Source: Carya illinoinensis
Lineage: Eukaryota; Streptophyta; Magnoliopsida; Fagales; Juglandaceae
Assembly (NCBI RefSeq): GCF_018687715.1
Contig: NC_056759.1
Span: 5,461,501-5,525,500, forward strand
Reading direction: 5' to 3'
Length of the DNA: 64,000 nt
This document shows positions 25,348 through 36,160 of the stretch, in pieces (the stretch's first letter is position 1; every line of letters begins with the position of its first letter). The notes below the pieces were generated by a model. It was not told the DNA's origin. It saw only the letters and a list, made by a program, of their open reading frames with translations, and made no database searches. The translations under genes and the position numbers were made by a program.

Positions 25348-26490
25348 TTCTGTGGCCAAACACGAAGCCCCCGAAGAAAGTCGAGCGCTATATGTATGGC
25401 GGTTTATGAGTGTGATTGGCAGGGAGAAGTGAGGGACATAAGAGAGGAGAGTCGTAGAGCATCACAGAGGCAGTGTGAGTAGTGGGAACAAGGAAAGAAA
25501 GAAAGGAAAGGAAGGCGACGTCTAGGTATTAGGAGGTGTGTTAGGTTTTTGAGGGTTTAAGGCCTTAAACGCGGCGTTCGTTTGTATTTGACCCGGATAT
25601 TATTGGGCCAGTTTTGGGTGGTGTTTACCGTATTTTAGACTATCGGGTCAGGTGCAAGTCTTAGAAGTCTATACTAGTTTTTACTTTGAGTAACAGCCGA
25701 CAAATATAAGCAGGATGTAAACGGTTATACAGAATGAATAAAAAAAAGTTATAAAAATAATTTTTTTCATGTGAATCTCATATTAATTCACTTTTTTCAA
25801 AGTGACTGCACGCCGCTTGCACAACCACGACTGCAAATATCATTTCTCTTTTACTTTATACATATAAATTTTTCTTTTTCAATTTGGTAAAGGGTATAAG
25901 TTGTCAAAATTTTTTTTTTTAATAATCCTAGAATATTGGTTATCAATTAATTCGATACATTTATGATAAGGTTTCATTGTCCTAAATGTTAGAGCCAAAA
26001 ACAGGTCATGCTGTTTTAATTTTTATGTAAAATTTGTATAAGTGTTTCTTTATTGTAATAATTTTGCGTACGATCATTTTTGGATACTTTTTATAGATTT
26101 TACTAATGTGATTGGTTGCATTATTCTTTTTAATATAAAATAACTATTTTAACCAATAATATTAGTGGAGTGCATAAAGAATACGTAAAAATGACTGTAT
26201 ATAACATAACTCTTTTTATTATATATTTTAGCTTATTCAAAGTTATTCATATGACCAAATTTGATCTACAATGTCTTAATTAATTCATATAACCAAGTTT
26301 TGGTATGCTTAGAAGACGTGATTGTGAATCGTATACATTTAAGGGACACTATAGTTGATTGTTTTAAAGTTTATAAAGGAGATTTCCACTCTTCAAAAAA
26401 AACAATAAAGGGGATTTCCACTTTGAATATCTCTAGACCCACATTCATGAAAGGCGGGAACATAAACGGATAACTGGATTGAAAATGCAT
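25348..26490. other. UTP4 promoter and intergenic DNA
   Basis: The first 250 bp upstream of the UTP4 ATG is GC-richer and purine-rich (5'UTR/promoter). The rest is AT-rich and holds the interspersed repeat at 25690-25850. No other gene is seen. Confidence 0.6.
25690..25850. repeat. Interspersed repeat R2, copy 1
   Basis: It starts with CAGCCGAC and ends with GACTGCACGCCG..GACTGCAAATAT. The inner phrase GTTATAAAAATAATTTTTTT then CATGTGAATCTCATATTAAT recurs at 33735-33925 with few changes. Copy 2 has clearer inverted ends, so this is probably an old non-autonomous DNA transposon. Confidence 0.5.
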
Positions 26491-26796
26491 GATTTTTGGC
26501 GGCTTCAAGAATCAAAACGCCACAAACGATTCTACTAGTGCTTGAGGCTCATGTGACAATGTGATCAAGATGATGGGTGGGGGCAAATATTGATGACTTG
26601 AGGCTAAGGATTCCAACCATGACCATGTGTAGTGGTTAGAGGCGAGAAACCGTAGGAGCGGGAGCTCACGCATGAGTCTTTTTTATTACAGTTCCGTTAA
26701 TCAAGGGGCGAGGAATCTCTTGATGCAATGCATGAGATGATGTGAAGGCGACAAATCAAACCTATTCCGACCTAAACAGAAATGAAAGCGCAACTC

Positions 26797-26833
<37 letters not shown>

Positions 26834-26949
26834 GGATTATCGTTCTCTATATATATGGGGACTACTACATTTACGAGCAGTTCCTTTTCCTTTGTGTTTG
26901 TACTCTGGTAGTCACTGTCGCTAAAAGTTTATCATCATAATACAAAGTC

Positions 26950-27078
26950 TCAGGAACACGTACTTTGACGAGTATCAGCGATCATTCGACCACCAGGAGG
27001 GTCTGAATTCTCAGCAACTTTCTCCGTTTCCATTTCCATCACATCTTCTTCTTCTTCCACTTTCTCAACTTTAATTTT
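26950..27078 (-). pseudogene. Duplicated terminal exon of the FKBP gene (copy B), open and intact
   Basis: This 129-nt exon is preceded by the same acceptor (GCGGGCAG) as the proximal exon at 28006-27878 and keeps the same stop. It encodes 42 aa with three replacements relative to copy A: Met to Ile at exon residue 2, Glu to Asp at 12 and Met to Thr at 18. The frame is unbroken, so it could serve as an alternative last exon if the upstream donor at 28246 skips copy A. With no other coding exons attached, it is otherwise a relic. I class it as a pseudogene for lack of a better type; transcript data would decide. Confidence 0.75.
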
Positions 27079-27134
27079 CTGCCCGCATAAACATGAAACA
27101 GTTTTAATGGATGTCGTGACTAATTCGTAAGGTT

Positions 27135-27344
27135 CTGCTTGGCCCTTCAAAATTTTCATCTCAAACATAAAATTCTCATCTCATCATTACAACTTTTTCA
27201 AATTCTCATACAAAATATAATAAACAATTTAATTTTTTTCTAACTTTTTCAAATCCCAATACAATAATAATATTAAAATATAATATTTAATATTTAATCT
27301 TAAAACTCAAAATTCTTATCTGAGAATTCTCAGTGGCCAAGCAG
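27135..27344. mobile_element. MITE copy, family M1, inside duplicated block B
   Basis: Terminal inverted repeats CTGCTTGGCC..TTCAAAATTTTCATCT and CTGCTTGGCCACTGAGAATTC (reverse complement of right end) bound a 210-bp AT-rich core. The equivalent site in copy A (about 28055-28062) is empty, so the insertion followed the duplication, barring precise excision in A. Confidence 0.75.
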
Positions 27345-27406
27345 TTATACTCAAGGGATCATATTCAGCATTTCAATAAAAACAACTAATGCTTGAGGCC
27401 ACAAAC

Positions 27407-27717
27407 GATTTTTGGCGGCTTCAAGAATCAAAACGCCACAAACGATTCTACTAGTGCTTGAGGCTCATGTGACAATGTGATCAAGATGATGGGTGGGGGT
27501 AAATATTGATGACTTGAGGCCAAGGATTCCAACCATGACTATATGTAGTAGTTAGAGGTGAGAAACTGTAGGAGCGGGAGCTCACGCATGAGTCTTTTTT
27601 ATTACAGTGCTTAATGGAACTGAATAATCAAGAGGAATCTCTTGATGCAATGCATGAGATGACGGGAAGGCGACAAATCAAACCTATTTCGACCTAAACA
27701 GAAATGAAAGCGCAACT

Positions 27718-27776
<59 letters not shown>

Positions 27777-28103
27777 GATTATCGTTCTCTATATATATAA
27801 GGGAGAAGTTCCTTTTCCTTTGTGTTTGTACTCTGGTAGTCACTGTCGCTAAAAGTTTATCATCATAATACAAAGTTTCAGGAACACGTACTTTGACGAG
27901 TATCAGCAATCATTCGACCACCAGGAGGGTCTGAATTCTCAGCAACTTTCTCCATTTCCATTTCCATGACCTCTTCTTCTTCTTCCACTTTCTCAACTTT
28001 CATTTTCTGCCCGCATAAACATGAAACAGTTTTAGTGGATGTTGTGACTAATTCGTAAGACTAACTCAAGGGATCATATTCAGCATTTCAATAAAAACAA
28101 CTA
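27407..28103. repeat. Tandem duplication of the FKBP 3' end, proximal copy A
   Basis: The direct-repeat partner of 26491-27389. It starts at GATTTTTGGCGGCTTCAAGA and ends at CAATAAAAACAACTAA. It holds the last coding exon used in the FKBP model and a longer GA run (27720-27771). Confidence 0.92.
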
Positions 28104-31100
28104 AAGAAAATCATTCAAATAAACTATATTCAAACCCATTTTAAATTCATAACTTCACAATGGCTCGCGGGAAAAAATGCTTCACCATGGCACCAAATAT
28201 ATATAAACTGCCTTCTTGGCAATAAAATAAGAGAAACACCACTTACCTTTGTCGCCACTGGCGTGTCCCTTGTCATATGTGCAAACATGTTTTTATAGAG
28301 CTTCGAGTCTCTCCTGTTGCTGTCAGCTTGAAGTTGTTTCAAATTCTTCTGAATCAACTTCACCTCCCTGGAGAAAGAACCACAGATCACTTGACTGAAT
28401 ATATTATTTCTAAGTGCCCGCTAAGCAGACTGAAACCCTCAGTTACCTGTTCTGAGGATCAGTCCCAAGAGCTCTCTTGATATCTAATTCAGCAGCGAAC
28501 AAATCTTCAGTTTCCATATAGGCTTGTGCCCGCCTATATAAAGCTTTCACATTGTGGGACTCAACATCTAGCACCTAGTGGAGATCAGAATTTATAACAT
28601 GAGATATGTTTCCTGATGTTACACCGCTTTGTATTTCCTGCGGGTGGTCATGCTATGTCCAATCTATATGGTTACTATAAAGATAATCTATCGGCAGAAT
28701 AATGCGCACATCAAAGCATTTATTTTTAGGGGCATTACCATTATTTGACTGGAAAAAATGAAGAGAAATAATACTATCAATAAATTCCTTCTGTGGGAAA
28801 TAATGGGAATGCTTTTGTAACATCATGTCCCCTACTGTGTGCCCGTTGACAAATCGTGATAATGACAGTTGCAGAAGAAACAATTTCAAAACTAGAACCA
28901 AGCCCCATAGAGATCACGAGGCAAATAAGTATTTAGATTAGCAAACTTTGGATCACCAACGTCTCGTTTGAAGAACAGCATTGTTAATCCACCAATTAAA
29001 ACATTTTGAATTTCCTTCAGAGATCTCATTAATTGAATCCTGTCGGCGGTGCATTTAGACACTTGGCATGGACCTCCCTGTATCACTTTGCTAATCGCTT
29101 TTTAATATTTTGCATGATCCTTATCATAGGGTTTTCTTTTATTATCTTCTGCCAGTTGATGGTTTTCTCCATCTGGCAAAAAGTTTTCAAGGGATCCAAT
29201 GCTTTACTTCTAAGTGTTCTCTCCCCCACCCCCAGAATATGTTTCTTCTTCTAGAATCTACCTTGGAACATAACATGATTGCTCCTTGAAAGTCATTTAG
29301 TTTGAGGCTACATGCTGCAGCATTCAACCAGCAAGACACCCGCAATTGTTTAGCAAGCTTTTGCTCATCATCCCCAAAGGATTCGTCGTCACTAATGTGT
29401 TCTGCAGCCTGACAAAACACAACAAAGCAACTCAAAAATTTGAAGCTTATCAAATGAACACTCGATTTAGAAACGCACACAAAGCCATGCACATATTGGA
29501 TTACCTTGTCATATTTTTTCCCTGCTCGATGATACTTCCCCTTTTGAAACAGTATATTGCCTTCTTCTTTCCTTCTCCTAGCTGCCTCAATCTTCTCACT
29601 GTTACTCATTTCCCATTGTGCTTTTTCCTTTTTGCCAAAGAGAAGTAGAAACTAATTAGTAGCTAGCAAGATGAATCATAGAACCAAGTGGAAGGATTTG
29701 GATATTAAGTCGAGTAGCATACACTCGGATTAGAGTAGGAGCAGCTTCCAAAGAAAAGCATAAAAAAGACATCATCAAAACCTTGTTTTTCTTTTCTTTT
29801 CTTCTTTTTCTTTATCACGTGTCTCAAGTCCTAAATGCTTTTTTTGATGAATATCCCAAGTCCTAAATGCTAAGATAGAAACATTGTTCGCCTTGGTTAT
29901 ATTTTTCTCTAATTGATGAATTCAAATAATCCCACAATCTGCAAACTTCAGACTGCTAGATACATCTCATTTTCAAGTATACAATTTCATCACAGTGATT
30001 GTTACCTTCATAAGTTCTAGTACTTCAACTTCATACACTACATTTGAAGCTGGTGGAACTACAGCAAGATCCCGCCTTGCTTCACTGCTTCCAAATCCAA
30101 AATCAGGATGTATAGTCAATATTGCTCGCTCTCCCTTCTTCATTGTTGCCACTGCTCGGTCGAGACCAGAGACCACTTGTTCTATAGACAACACAAGGTG
30201 AAGGCTACTCAAAGTACTTATGGTTCCCTTCATTATAATCGAACAAACAAATACCTAACATAAAGAAGATATCAAGATAGTTCAGGAATAAAAATGACCT
30301 TCATCAGTTATAAATTCCAAAGGCTTCTCTCCATCAATTCCTTTCTTCTCAAATACGGTCCCATCTTCTAGCCTAGCCATATAGCTAACTGCAAAAGTTG
30401 GGAGTGATTATAATAGTATAATATATAAAATTATGACCTTACAGGTCCATGTATCAAAACACTCGCTTAACTTGACATTCACAAGATTAAATATTTTTTA
30501 TGCCACCTGTGTGTCGAATGATAAAGTAAATTTTTTTTATAAGTAAGAAGAAGTTTTCTTAGAAAAGAATGTATAGGCAAAGCTCATGTACACAGGATAA
30601 AGTAAAAAATTAATTTAAAGTTGATATATTTTTTTGTTTTATCTGATGTTCTTTATCACAATAAACAAAGATTTTTTTATAAAGAATTTTAGGTATCAAA
30701 GAATGCCTCTTAAGTTAAATTTTATTTGGATAGTATCATCATACTTATAAAGCCCTTGATATTCTAAATCTACTTCAGATCCAAGTTTAAAATATTGCTA
30801 AAAAAAAAAATGATGTGCACATCAGTGTACTTACTAGTAACAGTTGCGCCTTCATTAGCAACGAGAGCACCTTCACCTTCTTTTAAAATCTTCTTAAGTA
30901 CTTTAAAATCACCAGTAACATCAATAACAGGCTTGAAAGATACCAACTCAATATCAATGTTCAGCAAAGAACTATGGGGGATCATATGAACCCCATTGCT
31001 TGCATCCCTCCCCTCCTCTACAGAGGCATCTGCATAAGATTTTTAAGATAAGACTTTTTACCAAGAACAGGACCCTTGAAATTAAAAGTTAGGAAACAAG

Positions 31101-33428
31101 AAAGTTCAAGAAAAATTAAACTAACTTAATCTATTTGTCGTTAAGGGTGGAGAGAGGGGTTAAAAACAATTCAAGAAAATACCTATAGCTAAAAAAAATT
31201 TTATCAGTCAAATACCTAGCTAAAATAACAAAAAAAAAAAGACAAAAGAAGAGAGGATTTTTGATAGCTTTTGCAAAATGCATGACAAGGATCATCAAAC
31301 CCAACACCACAAAACAAGATCAAAGAACTCACCCTTGGCAAAAATGTACATATCTTTGAATGTCAAAGTGTGAGCTACTATTAAGATCTGAGGTGATCAC
31401 TTCTCGATGAGGAAGGTTAGTCATATTGGTGGATATTGGACCGGAATTGTGACTTCTTAATTTGGATAAGGATTTTTGAAGCATGTCATTACTTTCTCGT
31501 TCCACTAAATATTCTATTTTTCATGACCTACACTCAACCATAAGTGAACAAATTTTTTAAATTTATTAATGTTGTTTGCATTGAGTAGGTGGGAGTGTGA
31601 TGGACAACTCAGGCTTCACACTTTAGACTATGAAAGTGAACAAGAGGAGACAGATCATTCTCAACACACCAATTCAAAACTTCAGACTAGTAACAAGAGC
31701 CAAGTTTTAATGTATATATTTGCAAAAGTGTAGCCATTCATGATTTCTATTTCATTATTCCTTGCCTCTCAACACAATTATAACACTAAGGGCTTTTTGC
31801 GAAATGAGATGATCTCATCTCAAAACTTCTCATAATTTCATTCCCAAACATCAATCAAACACAAACACTTTTTAACTTTAAATCTTCAACTTTTTCATCT
31901 AATCATTACAATTTTCCCAAACTTCCAAACAAAACACAAAAAACAATATTACTTTTTAAATTTCAAAACAAAATTAATATTAAAAAATTAGATTCTAACA
32001 ATATTTTAACTTTATAATATTTTTATTCAAAATTTTTCTCTCTTTTCCTAAAACCAATAAAACATCTTAACTCAAACCATTTCACTACTATTCACAAGTC
32101 GTTTCACTACTATTCATAGAATTCTTATTTCATCCCACTTCCCAAATGAGCCCAAAAAGAACACCCTTTGTTTGTCTTGGCAATCTCGAAAATAATACAG
32201 TAGGTTCTAACATGGCAGGCTGATGACATGGATGCAAAAACATACACTGAGGTTGAACAACTAATTTGACCTTCTCTCCTCTTTTCATTGTCTTTATTGC
32301 TTCTGGCAATGCTGGACAAAGATGACCTGCAAGAAATATAACAAATAATCGCCCTGAATATGCAGACAAAGAGAACAATTGTTATCCATTCCCTCATTGC
32401 TACCAAGAAGATTACCATCTTTTACATAAAATTCAACTCCTTCTTCAGGTGTTTCTGCAACAATAGTACCATCATCCAGCGCCACTCGGTACTTCACTGG
32501 AATCAACAAGGAAAGAAAACCCTTAAACAAAATCGAATACCATATGTACCCACAATAAGAATCAGAAACATAAAACACAACATTGACACATTTCTCATGT
32601 TTTTTTTTTTCCTAAATGCTCACTAAAAGCAAACAAAAAAAATTACAGAATAAGCCGATCTAGTACCGAGAACTTCGTCCAGATCACCGGGTCCCAGATT
32701 CCCCTCTCCTTTCTCCATTATTTTCTTGATAATTCCGCCGTCTTTTCTAACATCCACCACCGTGATCCACGAGACTAGTTGGACTTCAAACCGAACGACC
32801 GAAGATGGCGGAATGATGCCGTTGCCCGCATCTCCGTAGGCTAATTCAGGAGGCAATGTGAACAACGCGGTCTCCCCCTTCTTCATTGTAATTATTCCAT
32901 GGTCCAGTCCACTAACCACTTGACCTATCAAGCCCCTTCATTAACTAGTAAAATCAACCTAAATTAAACAGAAACTTGAATATAGCAAAAATAAGCAAAT
33001 AATCAACGACGGACCTTGACCAAGCTTTATAGTTATGGGCTCGTCTCTTTGTCTAGTGGATTCGAACGTAGTACCATCAAGTAAAGTACCAACGCAATGA
33101 ACTGCGTGTTTGATTGAACAGTCATTCCCATCAACAAATACAATTATTTTCTTATTTTTAACAAAAAAAAATGGAAATGATTAGTCTTAGGATTAAAACG
33201 TTCAAAAAATCTGAGTGATTAGAGCGTACCAGTGACTTCATCGCCGAGGTCAGGGGTCTCCCATCCTTGGCCTTGGTTGAGGAGCTTCTTCTTGATGCCG
33301 GAGCTACTAAGCTCACGCTCTTCACCGACCTTTAGAGGGGGGGCCGATTCGATCTCTTCCCCGGGTTCTTCATCTAGGTCGTCGCCGCCTTCGATGTTCG
33401 AAACGTTCGTCGCCTTCTCTGTATCCAT
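27878..33428 (-). CDS. Multi-domain FKBP-type peptidyl-prolyl isomerase with TPRs (ROF1/ROF2, FKBP62/65-like)
   Basis: Thirteen exons (transcript order): 33428-33230, 33101-33015, 32924-32667, 32496-32416, 32326-32246, 31029-30835, 30388-30299, 30181-30006, 29627-29505, 29408-29262, 28574-28447, 28367-28247, 28006-27878; all in phase, 604 aa (Arabidopsis ROF1 about 550). Domains: acidic N-terminus; FKBP1 about 45-165; FKBP2 about 170-270; FKBP3 about 285-390; TPRs about 395-540 (RRRKEEGNILFQKGKYHRAG, NVKALYRRAQAYMETEDLFA); acidic tail EKVEEEEEVMEMEMEK. ROF proteins bind HSP90 and tune heat-stress responses, moving between cytosol and nucleus. Odd: in FKBP1 the FKBP12 Trp59 position is Leu (SGLDHGI), Tyr26 is Cys (VHCVG) and Asp37 is Glu, so isomerase activity is probably weak. 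The FKBP2 end is shortened (QPQYASVEEG). The last exon is duplicated downstream. Confidence 0.93.
28575..29261. other. FKBP intron with unrecognised content
   Basis: The 687-bp intron between the third and fourth exons from the 3' end. Two minus-strand open frames (28653-28901, 28892-29086) show no domain and are read as chance. No TE ends recognised. Confidence 0.4.
30531..30595 (-). mobile_element. Severely 5'-truncated LINE 3' end (65 bp) with perfect 11-bp TSD
   Basis: The insert begins T8-ATAAGTAAGAAG and ends CTCATGTACACAG. It is flanked by GATAAAGTAAA at 30520-30530 and 30596-30606. It lies in the FKBP intron 30389-30834. Its wording resembles the 3' end of the LINE at 7138-7735 (CCAAGTACACAGGATGG). 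Confidence 0.8.
31790..32153. mobile_element. MITE copy, family M1, in FKBP intron 5
   Basis: The left end GGGCTTTTTGCGAAATGAGA pairs with the reverse complement of the right end, GGGCTCATTTGGGAAGTGGG. The inner CATCTAATCATTACAATTTT and the AT-rich core match the other M1 copies. A direct repeat of TTTCACTACTATTCA lies at 32080-32117. Confidence 0.65.
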
Positions 33429-33734
33429 GGTGGGACCAGACAATGGATCGATCTGGACATCCCAGGCTGCGGTAGTACAGAAGCGCGACCATACGGATGA
33501 GATTAATAATGGTGAGATTATGTGCGGGATGGTAATTCGATTCTAGAGACGGTGCGCCACGTCGTCGCCACGGTGTCCATGTAAAATTTCTTATTTCCAC
33601 GTTGTCCAGGGTGCCTTGTTAATCAGGTTATGCTGTTTTTCAACTGGCTAACTAGATGATGCGGAAAATGTAACTTTTTGGATATTTTGATGGTCCCTAC
33701 GACTCTGACAAGGACTTTATTACATATAATCGTC

Positions 33735-33925
33735 ACATACAGTCGGCTGTATGGAATAAATAAAAAAAAATTATAAAATTTTTTTTATATTTAAGGGAAC
33801 TTACATGAATTATAAAAAGTTATAAAAATAATTTTTTTTTTCATGTAAGTCCCGTATTAATTTTTTTTTTACAGCCGACTGCACGCCGACTGCATCTGCC
33901 GACTGCAAAAAGTATTTCTCTTCCG
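33735..33925. repeat. Interspersed repeat R2, copy 2, with inverted ends
   Basis: It begins CAGTCGGCTGTATGGAATAA and ends TACAGCCGACTGCACGCCGA then CTGCA. The outer CAGTCGGCTGTA and TACAGCCGACTG are perfect inverted repeats. An internal near-duplicate around ATTATAAAAAGTTATAAAAA is also present. See 25690-25850. Confidence 0.6.
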
Positions 33926-34019
33926 ACAATTGGCCCGACCGAGGCTTTTAGACTATTGGACACATATAAGTAACAAAATTTTTAACTATAATCATTTTTA
34001 TATATTCTTATATATATAC

Positions 34020-34280
34020 TAGGTAGGAGTAATGTATAAAGCACGTTTGTCTAATTTTATGAAATGATTATTTGTAAAAAATAATATATATTTTATAAAA
34101 ATTATTAATGTCACTTAATAATTTAAGGCATATTGAAGAAAATAAAAAAATTAGTTCAAAATATCATATAATCCAATACATGTTTATAACATCTATAATT
34201 TTAGTAAAGATGTATACGAAAAATTTAATAAAAGTCTAACACAAACGGTAGTTCAAAATATGTGTCGTTTGATGTTTGTA
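34020..34280. repeat. Interspersed AT-rich repeat R3, copy 1
   Basis: It shares CACGTTTGTCTAATT, TGAAATGATTATTT, AATAATATATATTTTAT and ATTAGTTCAAAATAT in the same order with 39690-39860. Borders unclear. Confidence 0.5.
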
Positions 34281-34887
34281 TTATAATTCATCAATTTATG
34301 TCATCTTGTAGACAATCAATAGAGACAATATTGAAATTCTTATTTTGCTGTTGGTTGAGTCGATTAGGGATAACATAAAGTTAAAACATAATCTTTTTAT
34401 AAAATTTGTGGTATAATATTTTCTATATATAGCATATATATAAATCATAAAATATATTTTGAAATTGTTAGCCGAATTTACTCTTTCTTGATTAGCTCAA
34501 GGATCACGGCCTTTGTCACGTGCCTATCATAGCAAGCCCACGTATGGAATATGACTTAGCGGAAGCTACGTCCTACTACCATGGAAAAAAAAAACACTTT
34601 GATTAAACATACTTGTATTATATATTATATGAGATTTTTAAATTTGGAATACTCAATAATCTGAGTTAATGAAACGTATAATATATGTATATTATACTTA
34701 AGAATTCACGTCTTATGCACCTAATACACGTGTATATGTTAAGGAGAAAGAGAAAAATATAATAACTAATCTTTAATTACTTATTATTATATAAACTATT
34801 AAGTATTATAATTATTGAGATTAATAAATTATATAACAATATTGAATGCTATATTTCTCAACATTTATGTCTTCATTTTATGTGCCA

Positions 34888-34985
34888 AACCGTTAAAACA
34901 AACGGTGTTAACTTTAACGGAAAAACAAGAAAAACCGTTAAAACAAGATTTTCCGTTTCATACACACTTTTTATATATAGAAGAT
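34888..34985. repeat. Hairpin repeat R4, copy 1
   Basis: Very similar to 42866-42960. It holds TTAACTTTAACGGAAAAACA, then AACCGTTAAAACAAGATTTT, then CCGTTTCATA and TTTATATATAGA. AACGGAAAA and TTTTCCGTT form a stem. Confidence 0.6.
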
Positions 34986-35704
34986 ATATATATTATTAAC
35001 GTAATTATTATATATTAAAAAAATTTAATACAGTCAATTATATTAATAAAATATATAAAAATAATTGTACGTAAGATTATTTTTATAAAAATAATCTTTT
35101 TATTAAGAAAAAAATAATCTTTTACTATATTCTTAAGTAAAACTTATATATTTAAAATTTATATCTATCATCATTTGGACAAACCGTCCATCCACGTTCT
35201 TTTATAGTAATTCATATTTTAATCATTATTTTTATATTGACATTAAATAATTAATAAGAAAATTTTAGATGAAAAACAACAAACAATAGGCATCGTGTTC
35301 AGCCGATCAAATATTGATAATAAAAATATACAAAAAGAAAATTATGATTAAAAAAATGAGAAATCTTGGAAGACTTCAATGTATTATGTATGGTATGGTT
35401 AAAGAGTGAGATGGCTACGAACCCACCATCCTCCAATAAAATTCAATAAGCCACTCGTCGTTATGCTGATAAGGAAAAAAGTAAAAAGAAACGCCAAAAA
35501 CAAAACTCCATGTGCATATTCATGACTTCCCAAAGTTGACGGCACTTTTAGCCTTAAAATTAACGAAGTTACGAAATTACAATCCGTTCATCTTTCTATG
35601 CAAAGATTGCAAACAACAAAAGAAATCAAACCAACCAAATGAAAGAGTAATTCCCCCCATATGCATCCCTGACAATCCACAGCAAGGCTGTCTTCGAAAG
35701 GTCT

Positions 35705-36160
35705 TCACAACGGCGACGCTTTTCTGTTCGTGACAGCATAGCTTCTGCTTCTGGGATACAACAAATCCGCCTTCCGGCCCTTCCCGCTCACGCCGACTTC
35801 TTCAAAATCACAGGGCCCGTCTTCATCTATCCTGCCCATTCCAACGCTACAGGACTTGGGCAAACCCTTGGATCCCCCGGCCTGCTGCTTCATAATCATC
35901 TCCATGTCAATCCTTTCGATCAAAGTCCTAACAGAGGCAGCTCTGATAAGCTCTCGCAATTCTTCATCGTTGTTGGACCTCGTCGAGCTGACGCTGAAGC
36001 TCTTCGGTAACGCGGTCGGGCCGCCCGTACTCTGGCCGTACCTGACTCCTGTAGCGCAGTCCGTGATGCTCCGGACGTAAACGTCTCTCGCTTTGCCCAA
36101 GATCCTAATGGGTGTAGTTATGAACCGCACGAACTTGTTTTGGTTTCCCTTGCTTCTCAT
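35705..36160 (-). CDS. Plant-specific small basic protein of unknown function (At1g78110/At1g22230-like)
   Basis: A single uninterrupted 151-codon frame from ATG at 36160 to TGA at 35707-35705. The N-terminus has a basic helix FVRFITTPIRILGKARDVYV followed by RSITDCA. The middle has two similar LPKSFSVSS / LPKSCSVGM motifs with an acidic/Leu-rich stretch between them (EELRELIRAASVRTLIERID). The C-terminus ends DLLYPRSRSYAVTNRKASPL. From memory these three blocks define a plant-only family including At1g78110 and At1g22230. Databases sometimes label those as nucleolar GTP-binding proteins, but no GTPase motif (P-loop, NKXD) is visible here, so I would not accept that name. Codon use is GC-richer than the surroundings, as expected of a true gene. 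The 5' flank to about 36580 is probably leader and promoter. Confidence 0.85.
   Translation of the reverse strand: MRSKGNQNKFVRFITTPIRILGKARDVYVRSITDCATGVRYGQSTGGPTALPKSFSVSSTRSNNDEELRELIRAASVRTLIERIDMEMIMKQQAGGSKGLPKSCSVGMGRIDEDGPCDFEEVGVSGKGRKADLLYPRSRSYAVTNRKASPL

Larger units (their letters stand above)
26491..27389. repeat. Tandem duplication of the FKBP 3' end, distal copy B
   Basis: This block repeats 27407-28103 in direct orientation with high similarity. It covers 3' flank, (GA)n, 3'UTR, last coding exon and the start of the last intron. It differs by a 210-bp MITE (27135-27344), a shorter GA run (26801-26829) and scattered substitutions. A 17-bp filler (27390-27406) separates the copies. 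Confidence 0.92.
33429..35704. other. FKBP promoter and AT-rich intergenic DNA
   Basis: The first 170 bp upstream of the FKBP ATG is GC-richer. The rest is AT-rich with repeats at 33735-33925, 34020-34280 and 34888-34985, each listed. No other gene is recognised. Confidence 0.6.

Noticed and set aside
28653..29086. Two minus-strand frames inside the FKBP intron
   Set aside because: The exon-exon phase works without them and they show no domain.
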